Source: Dichetophora obliterata
Taxonomy: Eukaryota; Arthropoda; Insecta; Diptera; Sciomyzidae
Direction: 5' to 3'
Assembly: GCA_963920525.1 (NCBI GenBank)
Contig: OY986435.1
Span: 224,552,399-224,616,398 of the forward strand
Length of the DNA: 64,000 bases
The first letter of the stretch is position 1. Every line of letters begins with the position of its first letter. The notes under the pieces were generated by a model that was given only the letters and a program-made list of their open reading frames with translations, did not search any database and had not been told where the DNA came from. Shown here in pieces: positions 20,744 to 32,560 of this stretch. The position numbers were made by a program, and so were the translations under genes.

Positions 20744-21560
20744 GTCATGAGAACGTGTGTCGTTCAAAACTGTTGTGAACTGTTATGGTAGCGATACCTT
20801 AGTGAACGATGTTTTTATCTGAATGTGTATTACTCTTAACGTCAGAAAAATTGTAAATTATTTAATTTAATTATTAATATTAAGCAATTATGTAAATAAT
20901 TTATGTGAAATTGTTGGCTCCGCTGAATGTGTCCAATGTGTGTGACACACGCGGTTTGTTTTATTTTCTTTTGTTTAACATTCGATGGTCGCATCTCGTG
21001 AGAAAATAGGTAGCTGTCATGGCTACCTAATAGTCATTGTATCAAACAAACAAATAATATAAAAAAATGAAATGACAGCTCATAAAAATATACAGGTGCG
21101 CCACCTGTGTTTCAAATTTTTTAAAGGCTATATCACAATTTTATATGGATAGCAAAAATAATCCTATTTGTTATAGGATTATTATTTTTGTTTTTGCTTT
21201 GCATTTTAAAAAAAATAATCTGGATTATTTTGAATCGAATGAAACGCAGCTAATGATTCAAGTTTTCTGACGTAGGAATACTAAAAATCAACTTGTTGAA
21301 CTTAACCTTTTTTTGCGGAACTTTGACTATTAAGTGATTACAGTGATTACAGCCTGTGTCTTAATTAATTTTTTTTTAAATTTTAGTTTTTACAAAAGTT
21401 ATAAACAAAGTAATTTTTATGCAACTTTTTTTAAAATTTCGATATTTTATTAACTATTGAGTGAAAATTTATGAAATTTTGGTGATAGAACTCGAAATAA
21501 TTAAAAATTTAGATGAAATAAAGTTTTTATTAAAATTTTAAAAATTATGTATATATAATA

Positions 21561-22522
21561 AAGGGCTGCACAATTACATTTGAATCGCTGTACAAAACAT
21601 TTGTGGGGATCGCAATTACTTTTGTTCTCTCACTCTCATTTGAGGATAGCATTGGCGTGAGTAAAAATTGCAGGTAGTGTGCGTAAGTGGAAAACCGGTT
21701 AAAAGCAAAACAAATAATAAATTGTCTATCGCGTACTAGTTATGGACATAAAAGTAACTTGCAAGAGGAGTACAAGTTGGCAAGTACTTGAAATACTTGA
21801 TACATAATGTCAGTAATTTAGAAGATGAATTTGCTTTAATTTAAATGTATATTTTATTAAAAACGAAAAACCATTCAGATAGAGATAATGAAAACCCAAA
21901 AAAAATTTCAAAAAATTAAACCTTATGTGTGGTAATATATATTTATTAGTTATTAATGTTTGAACATAAAAACATAATTTTAGTTTAAAAAAATAAAATA
22001 ATAAGGTTAAAATCGCCGCTCACAATTTGTACTTTTATAGCGGCGTTATTAAAACTGCTATTAATATGGTCAATTAAAGAAAAATAATCACTGTTTGTTG
22101 GCTGTAAACATTTAAGCATTTAAAAATTCAAATAAAACAATAATTCAATATTTACTTCATCTGTTTCCATTTTTTTTTTAATTTAACTTTTCCTTTATTT
22201 TTACTGTACTCATGCTTTCATTAGCAACTGATAAATACTTCTGCTTTCAGCATACGCAAGTATTTGCAGTAGAAGATAGAACTATACATTTTTTTTTTTT
22301 CATTTGCCCTGATAGCTACCGATAATTACTGTAATTGATGAGAGCAAGTTGCGTATGCATTTGATAAGAGAGAGAGAGAGAGAGAGAGTTAAAACATTAC
22401 TTTTTCTCTGAGCAACAAGCACCGCTTTTACGCTATTTCTTTGCTTAATTCTGCTACAAGTGATGTGCGTAGCTAAAAGTACTTGATGGAATCAAAGAAG
22501 CAAATACATTTGTGCAGCCCTT
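21561..22522. mobile_element. 962-bp TA-flanked TIR element, non-autonomous
   Basis: The left end AAGGGCTGCACAATTACATTTG and the right end, reverse-complemented, AAGGGCTGCACAAATGTATTTG are inverted copies flanked by TA on both sides (21559-21560, 22523-22524). No transposase frame is present. Inside are a (GA)n microsatellite at about 22367-22389 and several CAAGTACTTG-like words. It is most simply a long MITE of a TA-target family. Confidence 0.8.
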
Positions 22523-22524
22523 TA

Positions 22525-23554
22525 AAAAATAATATATACTTTAAAATTTGACCAACTTTTTCACTAGATAGGTACAAATTTTGTTCACAGTATTGTTCCC
22601 TAAAATCTGCAACATTTTTCAGTACAATTCATAAACAAAAAAGTTACGACTGTTTTAGTGCCGTCAAACAGGCGTGAGTCCTACTACAGCGCGAGGCACA
22701 TGAGAACGATCAAGCTTGATTACTTATTTTATTTGTTTATTCGGTATTATTTTTTGTTTTGAAACAGCGTGTAGTGTACACGTACCTGAGAAACAATTTG
22801 TGTCCGTACCAAACTACTCAGACACAAAAGTCTACAATATCGGACTCAATTTTATTTTTAAAAGCTACGAGTAGTAACGAAAAGCTGCAAAGTTTATGAA
22901 AACATATTAATCGCACATTGATATTAATCCGAACGCAAACGAGCTCCAGCGAATAGGACTCTAGAAAAAAAATTGATATATTGTGTCAATAAAGTAGCTG
23001 ATATGTATCGAAACTGGCCTGAATCTTAACTTAATGTACCCGAAACATACCCAACAAGCACCTTAAAAGGCACCTGAAATAGTACAGTAGTAAGTCTGTA
23101 TTATGTCAATAAATCGTTTAAAAACGAGCGATTATATTCGGACACAATCAACTGACTAGTGCCCGAATCGGTCTTCGTTCGAACTTTGTGCCTGCTCAAG
23201 GTGTTCCAGTACTAGCACTTCTTTCGGTGCAGAGGTCGGACATTTATCAACACGGGCACCGGGCATATATCGGATACTTTATTGGCACAAAATGTGGCAT
23301 TGTTTCTCGGGGTAAGTGTTTAAAAAAAAAATATGTGCGCCCAAGTTCAAATAAAATTATATATAAAAAAAAAAAATGAAAACTTGTGACTTCTATAGAA
23401 ACATATATAATGGCAGCACCAACAGAAAAACATTTCTTGCATCCAAATTTTTCTTTTATATTTTTTTTCCCCAATATCCTTTTCCACCAGCAAACTTGTT
23501 ATTACATGAATTGGATAAAACCGTTAGGGTAGGTAAATAGGGTTGAGCACCGTT
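22525..23554. other. intergenic DNA, nothing recognised
   Basis: Short frames only; the 63-codon frame at 23188-23379 has no recognisable motif. An A-run and T-run cluster lies at 23320-23470. Confidence 0.55.
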
Positions 23555-25220
23555 ACCGGCGCACCCGCTTACTTACTTACTTAGTTGGCGCTTCAACCGT
23601 ATGTCGGTTTTGGCCTCATCTAAGAATTTGCGCCAGCCACTTCTGTCTTTCACTTGCTGGCGCCAGTTGGAAATTCCAAGCTTCGTCAGGTTGTCCTCTA
23701 CTTGGTCTTTCCAACGAAGACGTGGTTGTCCTCTTCTGCGTTGACCGCCGCTGGGTACCGAATCGAATGTTTTCTTCACTGGAGCATCGTCTTTCATGCG
23801 CTGAACATGACAAAGCCAGCGAAGCCGCTTGATTTTAATGCGCTTGACTATGTCGATGTCAGCGTACAGCTCGTACAGTTCATCATTCCACCGTATTCGG
23901 TACTCGCCATTGACGCAGATTGGTCCGTAGATCTTACGAAGAATCTTTGCTCCTAAAGTCTTTTCATCTGAACTGCTCAGCGTCCAGGTTTGTGATGCAT
24001 AAAGTAGGACGGGCATGATGAGCGATTTATAGAGCGTGATTTTCGTTCGTCGAGAGAGGCTCTGCTTCTCAATTGCCTACTGAGCGCAAAGTAACACCTG
24101 TTGGCAAGAGTTATTCTTCGTTTGATCTCAATGCTGATATCGTTGGTTGAGTTTATGCTGGATCCCAGATAAACGAAGCCCTTCACAACCTCGAAGGAGG
24201 TATTGTCAACTGTAACGTGGGTTCCAAGACGCTGGGACTGTTTGTTTGTTGAAACCAAGTATTTCGTCTTATCTGCATTCACTGCCTTTATAATCTGGAA
24301 AATGCTGCACTGACTTCGCGCGTATTATGGCCAATGACATCGATGTCATCAGCATACGCAAGCAGCATAACACTCTTGTAGAATATTGTGCCACTACGTC
24401 TCAGATCAGCAGCTTGGATGATTTTTTCCATCATAAGGTTGAAAAAGTCGCACGATAAGGAATCACCTTGTCTGAAACCTCGTTTGGTAACAAATGGTGG
24501 GGAGAGGTCCTTCCCGATTTTAACTGCGCTGCTGTTGTTGCTCAGTGTCATCCTGCAAAGTCGTATTAATTTTGCAGGAATACCAAATTCAGACATGGTG
24601 GAGTACAGATGCTTCCTTATTGACTTGTTTTTCTTGAGTCTTCTCTAAGATTTGTTTGTTTACAATGGGCTTCAATCTTTCACATAAAACGCTCGACAGG
24701 ACCTTATATGCGATATTAAGAAGGCTTATCCCACGGTAATTGGCACAGATAGTGGGATCGCCTTTCTTGTGGATTGGGCAGAGCACACTGAGATTTCAAT
24801 CGTTCGGAATGCATTCTTTGAACCATATTCTGCATAGAAGCTCGTGGATGCATTTAAGTTGAGCTTCGCCTCCGTTCTTAAACAGCTCAGCAGGTAAGTC
24901 ATTAGCTCCCACGGCTTTGTTATTTTTAAGCCGAGCTATAGCTGTCAGAACTTCATCATAGTCGGGCAGCGGAACCTCAACGCTGTCATCCGAAATTGGG
25001 GTTTCCGGAATATCATCTCTATTGGCGGGATTGTTGTCAGCGTCGCCATTTAGAAGCTTAGAGAAGTGTTCTTTCCATAACGTTAGTGTATTCTGGGCAT
25101 CTGTCATTAGATTCCCGTTATCATCCTTACAGGAAGAGGCCCCGATTTTAAAACCATCGGCAAGGCGTCTTATTTTTTCGAAAAATTATCGGGCCTCAGT
25201 CCTGTCACCGGCGCACCCGC
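23555..25220 (-). mobile_element. 5'-truncated RTE-like LINE with target duplication
   Basis: A minus-strand non-LTR retrotransposon body (23569-25206) lies between two exact copies of ACCGGCGCACCCGC (23555-23568 and 25207-25220), a 14-bp target-site duplication. Its 3' end (low coordinates) ends in a short (TAAG)n tail next to the duplication, as seen in RTE-type elements. The 5' end is truncated between the endonuclease and RT, which is typical of incomplete reverse transcription. Confidence 0.85.
23573..25206 (-). pseudogene. RTE-like reverse transcriptase pseudogene
   Basis: Minus-strand pieces in order: ARLKNNKAVGANDLPAELFK (from 25107), LCPIHKKGDP with NYRGISLLNIAYKVLSSVL (from 24786), GFRQGDSLSCDFFNLMMEKI and AYADDIDVIG (from 24596), MNADKTKYL and FVYLGSSINSTN (from 24282), then MPVLLYASQTWTL, KRLRWLCHVQRMKDD and RRRGQPRLRWKDQVEDNL (from 24016). 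The catalytic ADD is intact, but at least three frameshifts (near 24790, 24600-24650 and 24050) break it. The order and motifs match the RTE-like elements often listed as endonuclease-reverse transcriptase; the endonuclease is missing. Confidence 0.85.
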
Positions 25221-25279
25221 ATCCCATTTTATTTTAATCGTAGTACCATAATAACCATTATTTCGATTATTCCTCAAAC

Positions 25280-27165
25280 CAGCCTGTACTTTTTATGAAC
25301 CTCCAGATGTTTAGCAGTGGTGCGTTGTCTAAGTCTTTCAGGTCATTGAAAAATCTATTCCCCATATATCGGAGTCTAGATTCTGAAGACTTGGACACTC
25401 GCATAGAAGGTGAGTTATGTTTTCTATTTCATCTAGACCCTTGCTGCTCTGACAAAAGTCTGGGGCTGTTATGTTCATTCCATTGGCCATTACTTCAATG
25501 GGGCAATGACCTGTTAGAACTCCCACAAGAATCCGAATTTCTTGTTTGGCCAAAAGCAGAAGGCTTTCGGTTTTCTTCTCATTTAGCTCCGGCCAGAGCC
25601 TTCGAGATATGTTGCAGTCACCTCTGGAGGTCCAGTTAGTGTAAGCATTATCTCTGGCTTTAAGGTCTATACTCCTTTTGACGACGCCCATTGGAATGTG
25701 CACATCTGTATTAGCTCTGTTTGTACTTGTGGTTACTCCACGCCTAGCCAGTTCATCCGCTGCGTGGATCCCTTCGATATTACTATGTCCGGGAACCCAG
25801 CAGAGAGTGATGTTGGAGGTATTGCAGATACTGTTCATTGCCAGTTTACAGTTTTGTACCGTTCGAGCCTTCGTCGTTTTACTATTCAGCGCTTTGATGG
25901 CCGCTTGGCTATCCACAAAAATTACCAGCCTTGTGGGGTAAAATTTTTCCTATGAATGACCTGTGCAGCTTTTTCAATAGCGCATATAGCGGAGTTTGTA
26001 GGACTCTTTCATTTGTAGCGTTTCGCAATATAGTATATAATTGGAGATTGCCATTAAATTTTACGGCCGTTTTTTTTCATTCTTGTCTATTGGGGATGGA
26101 TGTGGTGTATTCTGTGCCGAATCTCACACTGGGTATGATATTGTCGGTTGCTCTTTTTGATTCCTCGGTTCCAAAGCGGTTTAGAATAGATGCATGTCCG
26201 AAAGTGTTGTTTCTCCAGGCTTGTGATTCGTTGAGGCGAATCGCACTTTTGGTCGCTGAACACGTAAGAACCTCTTCTATGAGGAGAAGATTTAGCATCA
26301 TTTCCAGACCCACTTGTGGCGTTGATCTGATGGCTCTAGTTATTCCTATGCATGCTAACCTTTGGACTCCTGTTAGGGAGCTAAGGTAGCTCTTTTTGTG
26401 CGCTATCGTCCACCATACAAGAGAGCCGTAGGTAAGAATAGGTCTCAGTCGCAGTCCCCATTTTCTACCAAAGACTCTCTGACATGTGTAAAAAGTGCAT
26501 AGTGTGTTTTCCTTCTTTCTTCTGTGTTGCGTTTCCAGCTCAGCTTGTTATCAAAGATAATTCCAAGGTATTTAGCTTCCGTGGAAAGCTTCAGAATGAC
26601 TGCGTTCAGTTTCAGTAATGTGAAACTTTTTTTTCCTCTTCTTGTGAACAGAACGAGTTCCGTCTTTGTTGGGTTTACACCCAGTCCATTCGATTCTGCT
26701 CACCGTGTTAGCTCATTCAATGCCCCAGTCATAAGTTCGCTAGCTACTTGCAGGTATTGACCGCATATTAGGATGGCGACGTCATCGGCATAGGCTATCA
26801 CTTTTGTTCCACCAGTTTTGAAAGTAGTGAGAATTTTGACAACCACAATCAGCCAAAGCAGGGCGGATATGACTCCTCCCTGCGGTGTGTCTCTTGTGAC
26901 CTCTTTCCTCACTACGCTCATTTCGATTTGTGAGCTTGTACGTCTGCTGTTGAGCAATTTATAAATCCACTGGGTTATTTCATTGTTGACTCCTTTGTCT
27001 ACTAGAACATTCTTTATGGAATCTGTATTCACGTTGTTGAATGCGCCTTCGATATCCAAAAAAGTAGCTAAATTATACTCTTTGTGATGAAGTGTTCCTT
27101 CTATGACTGAAACCACCTCATGCAGTGCCGTTTCCTTTAAGGTAAACGTGTTGCACACACGCGTT
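25280..27165 (-). mobile_element. 5'-truncated LOA/I-like LINE (RT plus RNase H)
   Basis: A minus-strand LINE starts abruptly inside the RT domain at about 27165 and runs to about 25280. It is the same broad type as the fragments at 14.3-17.6 kb but better preserved. The truncated 5' end fits target-primed reverse transcription that stopped early. I could not find a target duplication by eye. Confidence 0.75.
25338..27158 (-). pseudogene. LOA/I-like RT-RNase H pseudogene
   Basis: The RT half (27158-26700) has TALHEVVSVIEG-type sequence, ATFLDIEGAFNNVNTDSI (first catalytic D), TPQGGVISALLW and VIAYADDVAIL (catalytic YADD). A stop follows NELTR, and the frame then resumes with the NPTKTELVLFT and AKYLGI type blocks. 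The middle (26389-26077) has RLACIGITRAIRSTPQ-type sequence. The RNase H half (25916-25338) starts MDSQAAIKAL (catalytic D) and has CWVPGHSNIEG, AADELARRG, VGVLTGHCPIE and THLLCECPSL. At least two breaks separate these parts, so no complete polyprotein is made. Confidence 0.8.
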
Positions 27166-27169
27166 ACCG

Positions 27170-29230
27170 TGTGAAAACCGTTAAATTTGTCTTAAAGTGA
27201 TTATGTCCTTTTTTTTTAGGATTGCAACACTTTTGTTACTAATGCACGCTATTTTAAAACAAAAAATAGTCTCGAATCAACAAGTGAAGTAAGTAAACAC
27301 TCTTGATCGTGCTCAAGTGCCTCAATTTTACTAATGCGTCTAACTTGATATTCACACAGTTTTCAGTTTCAAGCTGTTTCAAAACAAAAAAACAATCATG
27401 TATTTTTACGTGCCAAATTTGTTTCCAAAAAAATTTAAGTTCAATAAGTTGATTTTTAGTGTACCCACTTCAGAAAATTTCTAATTAACGTCATATATTT
27501 TAGACGAGTCCATTCGAAAAAGTGGCAAATCTTAACAATGGGTTGCCCAAACTTAAACAATGGGTTGCCCAAAGCTGAATCACTCAAGACTGCTGAAGAG
27601 GACGTGTAGCTACTTCCGTAACAGGCTTGTTTAGTCTGCTATGTAATATACTCTATACAAAGTTGTAGTTCTTGTTGTTACCTTCTTCAAAACTTACTTA
27701 TTCTTAGATTAGCTCATCATTAAAATCAAGTTTATTTAACGAATATCACACAAGTAGTTATAAAAAATATTTTATTATTATGGTAATTTTTGTATTATAT
27801 TGTAAATTATTAATTCGACCATTTTAAAAAAAGTTTTATTAACCAAATACTTGGCAAATTGTTTCATTTTATAATGGTATGAATATATTTTTTTTTTATA
27901 AGCACAATCCCTTCTATGGAAAATCCAAACTATAAACTTTGGTGTTGGAATAAACAAATTTAGTGGTTTTATCGCTTAAATTTCGCCCATTCTAAGATCA
28001 ACCAAAAAAACATAAATATATATTGAAAGTTCACAGCAAAAGTGTGAAGAAAAAAGGCAATTCTTTTGAGAAAGGGCTAAACTAAAACTGTGCGGTTACA
28101 CAGAGTGGGCGTTATCGAAGAAGCAATGTATATTTGAGAGTGTGTTTGTCAGAAAAAATACAGCATTCTTACATAAATGCATTTCAGTGCTTGAAAGAAA
28201 CGTGCTTGAAATCGTTTGCTGAACAACGACAAATGTGAGACAATTTTTCTGTGTTCAAGTCTAAGTTCAAGGTTAAGGACTAGCTTGCCAACTCGTTGGC
28301 AACCAATAAAAAGATAATTGGATGATTTCGTTTTGAATCAGCATATTTATGTGATTGACAATTTATGGTAGACATTAAAATGAAAGTTTAGTTGACAACT
28401 TAAGAAGATAATATTTTTACGTGCGACTCTGTCGCCGCAGTCTCGTGCAATTATGCATTGTTGTCCGTTGAAAATTTTAAATAGAGGTTGATTGAGAAAA
28501 AAAGCATGGTAGTTATCGAAAAGGATGTTTTTTTCTATAAAAATAGATGGAAAAGATCATTGAGTTTAATAACATATATTTCAAAAATTTCATTAAATTT
28601 ACTTCTTTTAGCTATTGAGCAAACATGGGCACATTGTTATTTTACAAGAATAATTTGTTTTTACAAATAACTAATAAATTGGCTTCTTGAACTTATTTGG
28701 CAGAAAGCTAAAATAAGAAATATAAGAAAAACTAAGCTACACAAAGTAGTTATTCAAAAATGTCATCACTTACTTGTCATTCACAAGACAAGTAAAGATT
28801 ATTGACATCAGAAACATGCATTATTATATTTAAAATAAGCAACAATGAATATTATGACTGATAAGAAAAAAATAGTATTATTTTTTTTTTTGGAAAAGTA
28901 CAGTTTGTGGGTGGTTTAAAAGTGGCAGAGACCGAAAACTTAAAAATAGTGGAACTACATGTGTGGCAAAATTATAACATTGCAATACACCACAAGGTTA
29001 GCTCCTGAGAGTTTAAGCAAATTTTTTAACAATTTTATGACTTCGATTTTTTTTTTTTGTTTTGCTTGTGGCTGAGTGTTATAGATGCGGAAAATAAGTA
29101 CATACAGCTGTTTGAGTTGTGTGAGCTGCTGTTAAATTTTTGATGATGTCATTTCACACACAGAATTTCTGGTAGAAATTCGATATCATTGAAGGAGAAA
29201 TAAATAAGCTAAAAATAAATAAGCAACAAC
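27170..29230. other. AT-rich intergenic DNA
   Basis: No conserved frame. One small hairpin, TTACTTGTC with GACAAGTAA around 28770-28797, is visible. The 60-codon frame at 28488-28670 has no recognisable motif. Confidence 0.55.
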
Positions 29231-29231
29231 A

Positions 29232-29710
29232 GAATCTATAGTAATAAAACTAATTTTTTGTTTGTTTGTTTGGCCTTAATACAAATCTAAACGGTTCAAT
29301 GAATTTCGCTCAAATTTGGTATACATATTGAGTGTATCCTTGATTAAATTGTAGCATACTTTTGTTTTTGCCATGCTTCCTCCGACAACTAACGGTTGTT
29401 TTGGTTTCATAATACTTCTTACTGTCGAAATTTTTCATCAATTTTATTTAAGAATTACTTGTTATTTTGACATTGAAAACACTCACATATCTTCAAAATC
29501 GTAGAAGTTTTTAGTACAACGCCTTTTTAAAAACGATAAAACATCGTGACCTAAGACTGAGATAAAAACGACATGAAAATCAAAGTTTTGACTTTTTATG
29601 CAATTATCTACGCTGTTTATAAAAATATTTCATTAAAATTTTTTTGTTCAAAATTTTAATAGAATCACTTAACAAAAATAGTTTATACTGTACCGTTAGG
29701 TCAGTGTATA
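29232..29710 (+). repeat. dispersed repeat, partner of 2365-2500
   Basis: It begins with a TTTGTTTGTTTG motif and GGTTCAATGAATTTCGCTCA, a style common in non-autonomous insect repeats. Its part at 29500-29640 matches the reverse complement of 2365-2500 (see that entry). No coding capacity. Confidence 0.45.
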
Positions 29711-32280
29711 TATTCTTTATCTGTTTTCCAAAAAAAAAATCGAAAATATTGAAAATTTTTTACTTTTACATCAAAGTTTTGATTTTTTGGTGAAATTTAT
29801 TTTATTCAAATTTTGTTTTTCTGCTTTTTACAAAAAAGCAGTCTCAAAAGTCTCAAAAATAATGCATGTGAAAAAAATTACCCAAATATCGCATTCCAAT
29901 CAAAAGTTATGGCTAAGAATCTATTTTTTCATACCATTTCAGAACGCATTTTGGCAGAAGAGTAACCGTCTTGCGAATATTTTTAAAATTTTTACAATTA
30001 CAAACAAAAATTACAAACATTTTGGAGTATAAAATCGTCCTTGAATTCAATTTAAGTAAATAAAAAAATAAACTGGCCATTTCAGCCCTTGGAAGGACTT
30101 TGACCTAGCTTCTATTGATCAATTGTGTTGTACGTGTTATTAAATGTTTGATCACAAATGACCGAGAACTGGACCTACCGTGTTTAATGCCGACTCCGAA
30201 CGGCTTATGTTCTCAAGAAGCTTTCAATATAAGTAGTGAAGTCTTTATTTATATTTCTCACCTCCTCACCCAACCCCTCTCCTATTTATTAGTTTTGATG
30301 TGTCCATGTCTTCTCTCTTCTTTGTGAACGTTGTCACGCAATTCTTTACCCATAGACACTTTGGTTTTTGTATTTATACCACATTCTGTCGAAAAGATGA
30401 CTGTGAATAAAATGGTGTCTAAAGTTAATATTCATGGAATCAGTTTCAGCTAGATGGTGTTAGAATAAAACATGCATATGCGTAGCTGTTTAGCCCAAAT
30501 ATTCTATTGCTTTTGAAGTGTTTTGTAAATTCACAGATAGATGGCGCCGAATTAGTAAGTACCTAAGAAGTTAACTACTTCAAACGTTGTGTTTAAGCTT
30601 GAAAGTAAACAAACCGAATTGTGTTGTTTGTTTAGGCTTATTTTTAAAACTTTTCCAAGGATGCAGTTAAATTAAGGAATAAAACAATATTTTTTGTAAC
30701 CACTCTTTTTAATAGCATAATTTGTTATGACATTTTTATTTATCTATGATCGCCGTGCAGAAATCTTCGCTTAAGTTACGTATTACTGTAGGTTAAATGT
30801 AAGTAAAGGGTATCTTGAACCGATATAAATTATCTTTTGTTGCAAAATGAAGTAACTAGCTACCAGGAAATAAGCGTAAAAGAGACAAATACTGTAGTTG
30901 TAGCTGACACTACTTTAACCCTAGAGAGGTAATCATATTTTACACACGGTGTAGGTAATCTACGTCGGATTGACGTAGTCCAGTTTTAAACCTTTTTTGG
31001 AAAATAATATAAAGCAGACCCCAATCAAATTTCAAATTAGTTAGTATTAGAGCTATATAAATATAAAAACACAAACATTTATACTTAAATTTGTAATGAT
31101 CATTTAATTATCTAAAATATTTTAAGGAACTCATTTTGAACCTTATGTGCATTTAGCCAGAAAGTATAATTTTATTTAAATATAAATATACAAATATTCT
31201 TCATGAAATGCATAAAATTTGGTTTTTAAATCGTTTAAAAATTTGTAAGAAATTAAAAATACAAAATTAAGCAAAAACTATTCTAAAAAATATATTAGTT
31301 GAAGCAAGAAATGCAAAGTACAACTTCGTGCTCTCCACATTTATTGGGATGTCTTGCAAGCAGTCTTTGTTATTCGTCGTTTTGTATTAGGACAATATCA
31401 TAGTTTAACTGGACAAGGTAATGCTAATGCTGAATGTGCTCTCTTTCGTGGTGCCAGAACTGTCAAAATCAGCCTTTTTGCTATTTTGCGAATGAATAAG
31501 AGGTAAACAAAGACAACTTTGACTAATTGAATGGAAAATTGTGTTTTAGGGGCAACAAAGTTTAAAAATTTAAATTTTAAGTGATTTAACTATTTTTTGT
31601 TGCAAATTTTGTATGAACTTCTTTTTGACAGTTTTGGTTACCGGATTGTCCGTCCTAACACTAACTTGTCTAGTTAAAACATATACAATATCTACAATAT
31701 TTTAGTTTTTTGTCGTTTTTGACATTTTTGACACTTATAGTGTAATTATTATTTATACCTTTTCGTATGTTCTGTTTTTCGGTCGCTCGAAGAGTTCAGC
31801 AGACTCTTTCTAACTCAGCTTTTCAAAACCATTATTATCGCGCTCTGCTAAAAATAATCCGCTCTGTGATATATTTTGATTGCTAAAACGCAATGTAAAG
31901 TTATAAAATATACATACCAAAACACTGTAAGCACCAAAATATACTAGTTACTTAAAAACTAATCTACGTCACAGCTACGTAGTGTGTTTTTAGTTTTGAC
32001 ATAAAGAACACTTGTTCTGCGCTAAGCTAAACAAAACATGTGCACATTGCAAGAAAGCATCAACGATTTAAGCTGTGTGAAAAGAGAAAGCAGTACAAAG
32101 AGAAATAAATGAGAAAATTGAAAGTATGTATTGAAAGACTGAGTCGATTTGTATGGAGGTAACAAAATGTATGTTGCCTGGGCAATTTTTGGATCCGGCA
32201 TGAGAAGCTATTTCATTTTTGAAATTTTTTGTTTTTTTACATTCCCTTAGGTGGCGCTGTGGTCGATTCTCATGGTGCGA
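29711..32280. other. AT-rich intergenic DNA, nothing recognised
   Basis: Only short, motif-free frames. Two places (30950-30990 and 31963-31985) carry CTACGT words in weak inverted arrangement. No element ends could be matched. Confidence 0.5.
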
Positions 32281-32289
32281 TTTTGATTC

Positions 32290-32560
32290 TTCTGAACTCC
32301 TTTTTGGCCAAAAAAGAAAATTAATAAAGTTTTTGAATTTACACAAATTTTGGCTAATACAAATTTTGTAATTTTTGTTCGTTACATACTCTTTTGAGAA
32401 ACCAAAAAATCGATATTTCGTCATTTTCGGAGAGATGTTTTCTTCCGATGTTTTCGTCCCTTATAATATATGTATTTTTTATGGTATTCACTTGATTTTT
32501 AGCTTATTGGAAAGGTATTGATTGAGCTTTTCTTTCATTGAAATATCATATAGTGTGGTT
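32290..32560 (+). repeat. dispersed repeat, inverted partner at 36000-36240
   Basis: The stretch around AAATCGATATTTCGTCATTT (32410), then ATTTTTTATGGTATTCAC and TTAGCTTATTG, is matched in the same order by the reverse complement of 36000-36240. The copies are about 3.6 kb apart and inverted. No coding content. Confidence 0.55.

Larger units (their letters stand above)
17700..21250. repeat. candidate TIR element hosting the intact hAT
   Basis: The ends GCTGCGTTCCTTTCG (17700-17714) and, reverse-complemented, GCTGCGTTTCATTCG (21236-21250) match at 13 of 15 bases. Each abuts a TA (17698-17699, 21251-21252). A second inverted match lies further in: GATACAATAGCTATTAGGT at 17821 against GATACAATGACTATTAGGT on the minus strand near 21042. 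The hAT at 17848-20743 sits inside the left arm. The rest of the interior encodes nothing recognisable. This is an inferred older MITE-like or foldback element. Confidence 0.5.

Noticed and set aside
32068..32424. 118-codon minus-strand frame
   Set aside because: Overlaps a dispersed non-coding repeat and shows no recognisable protein family.
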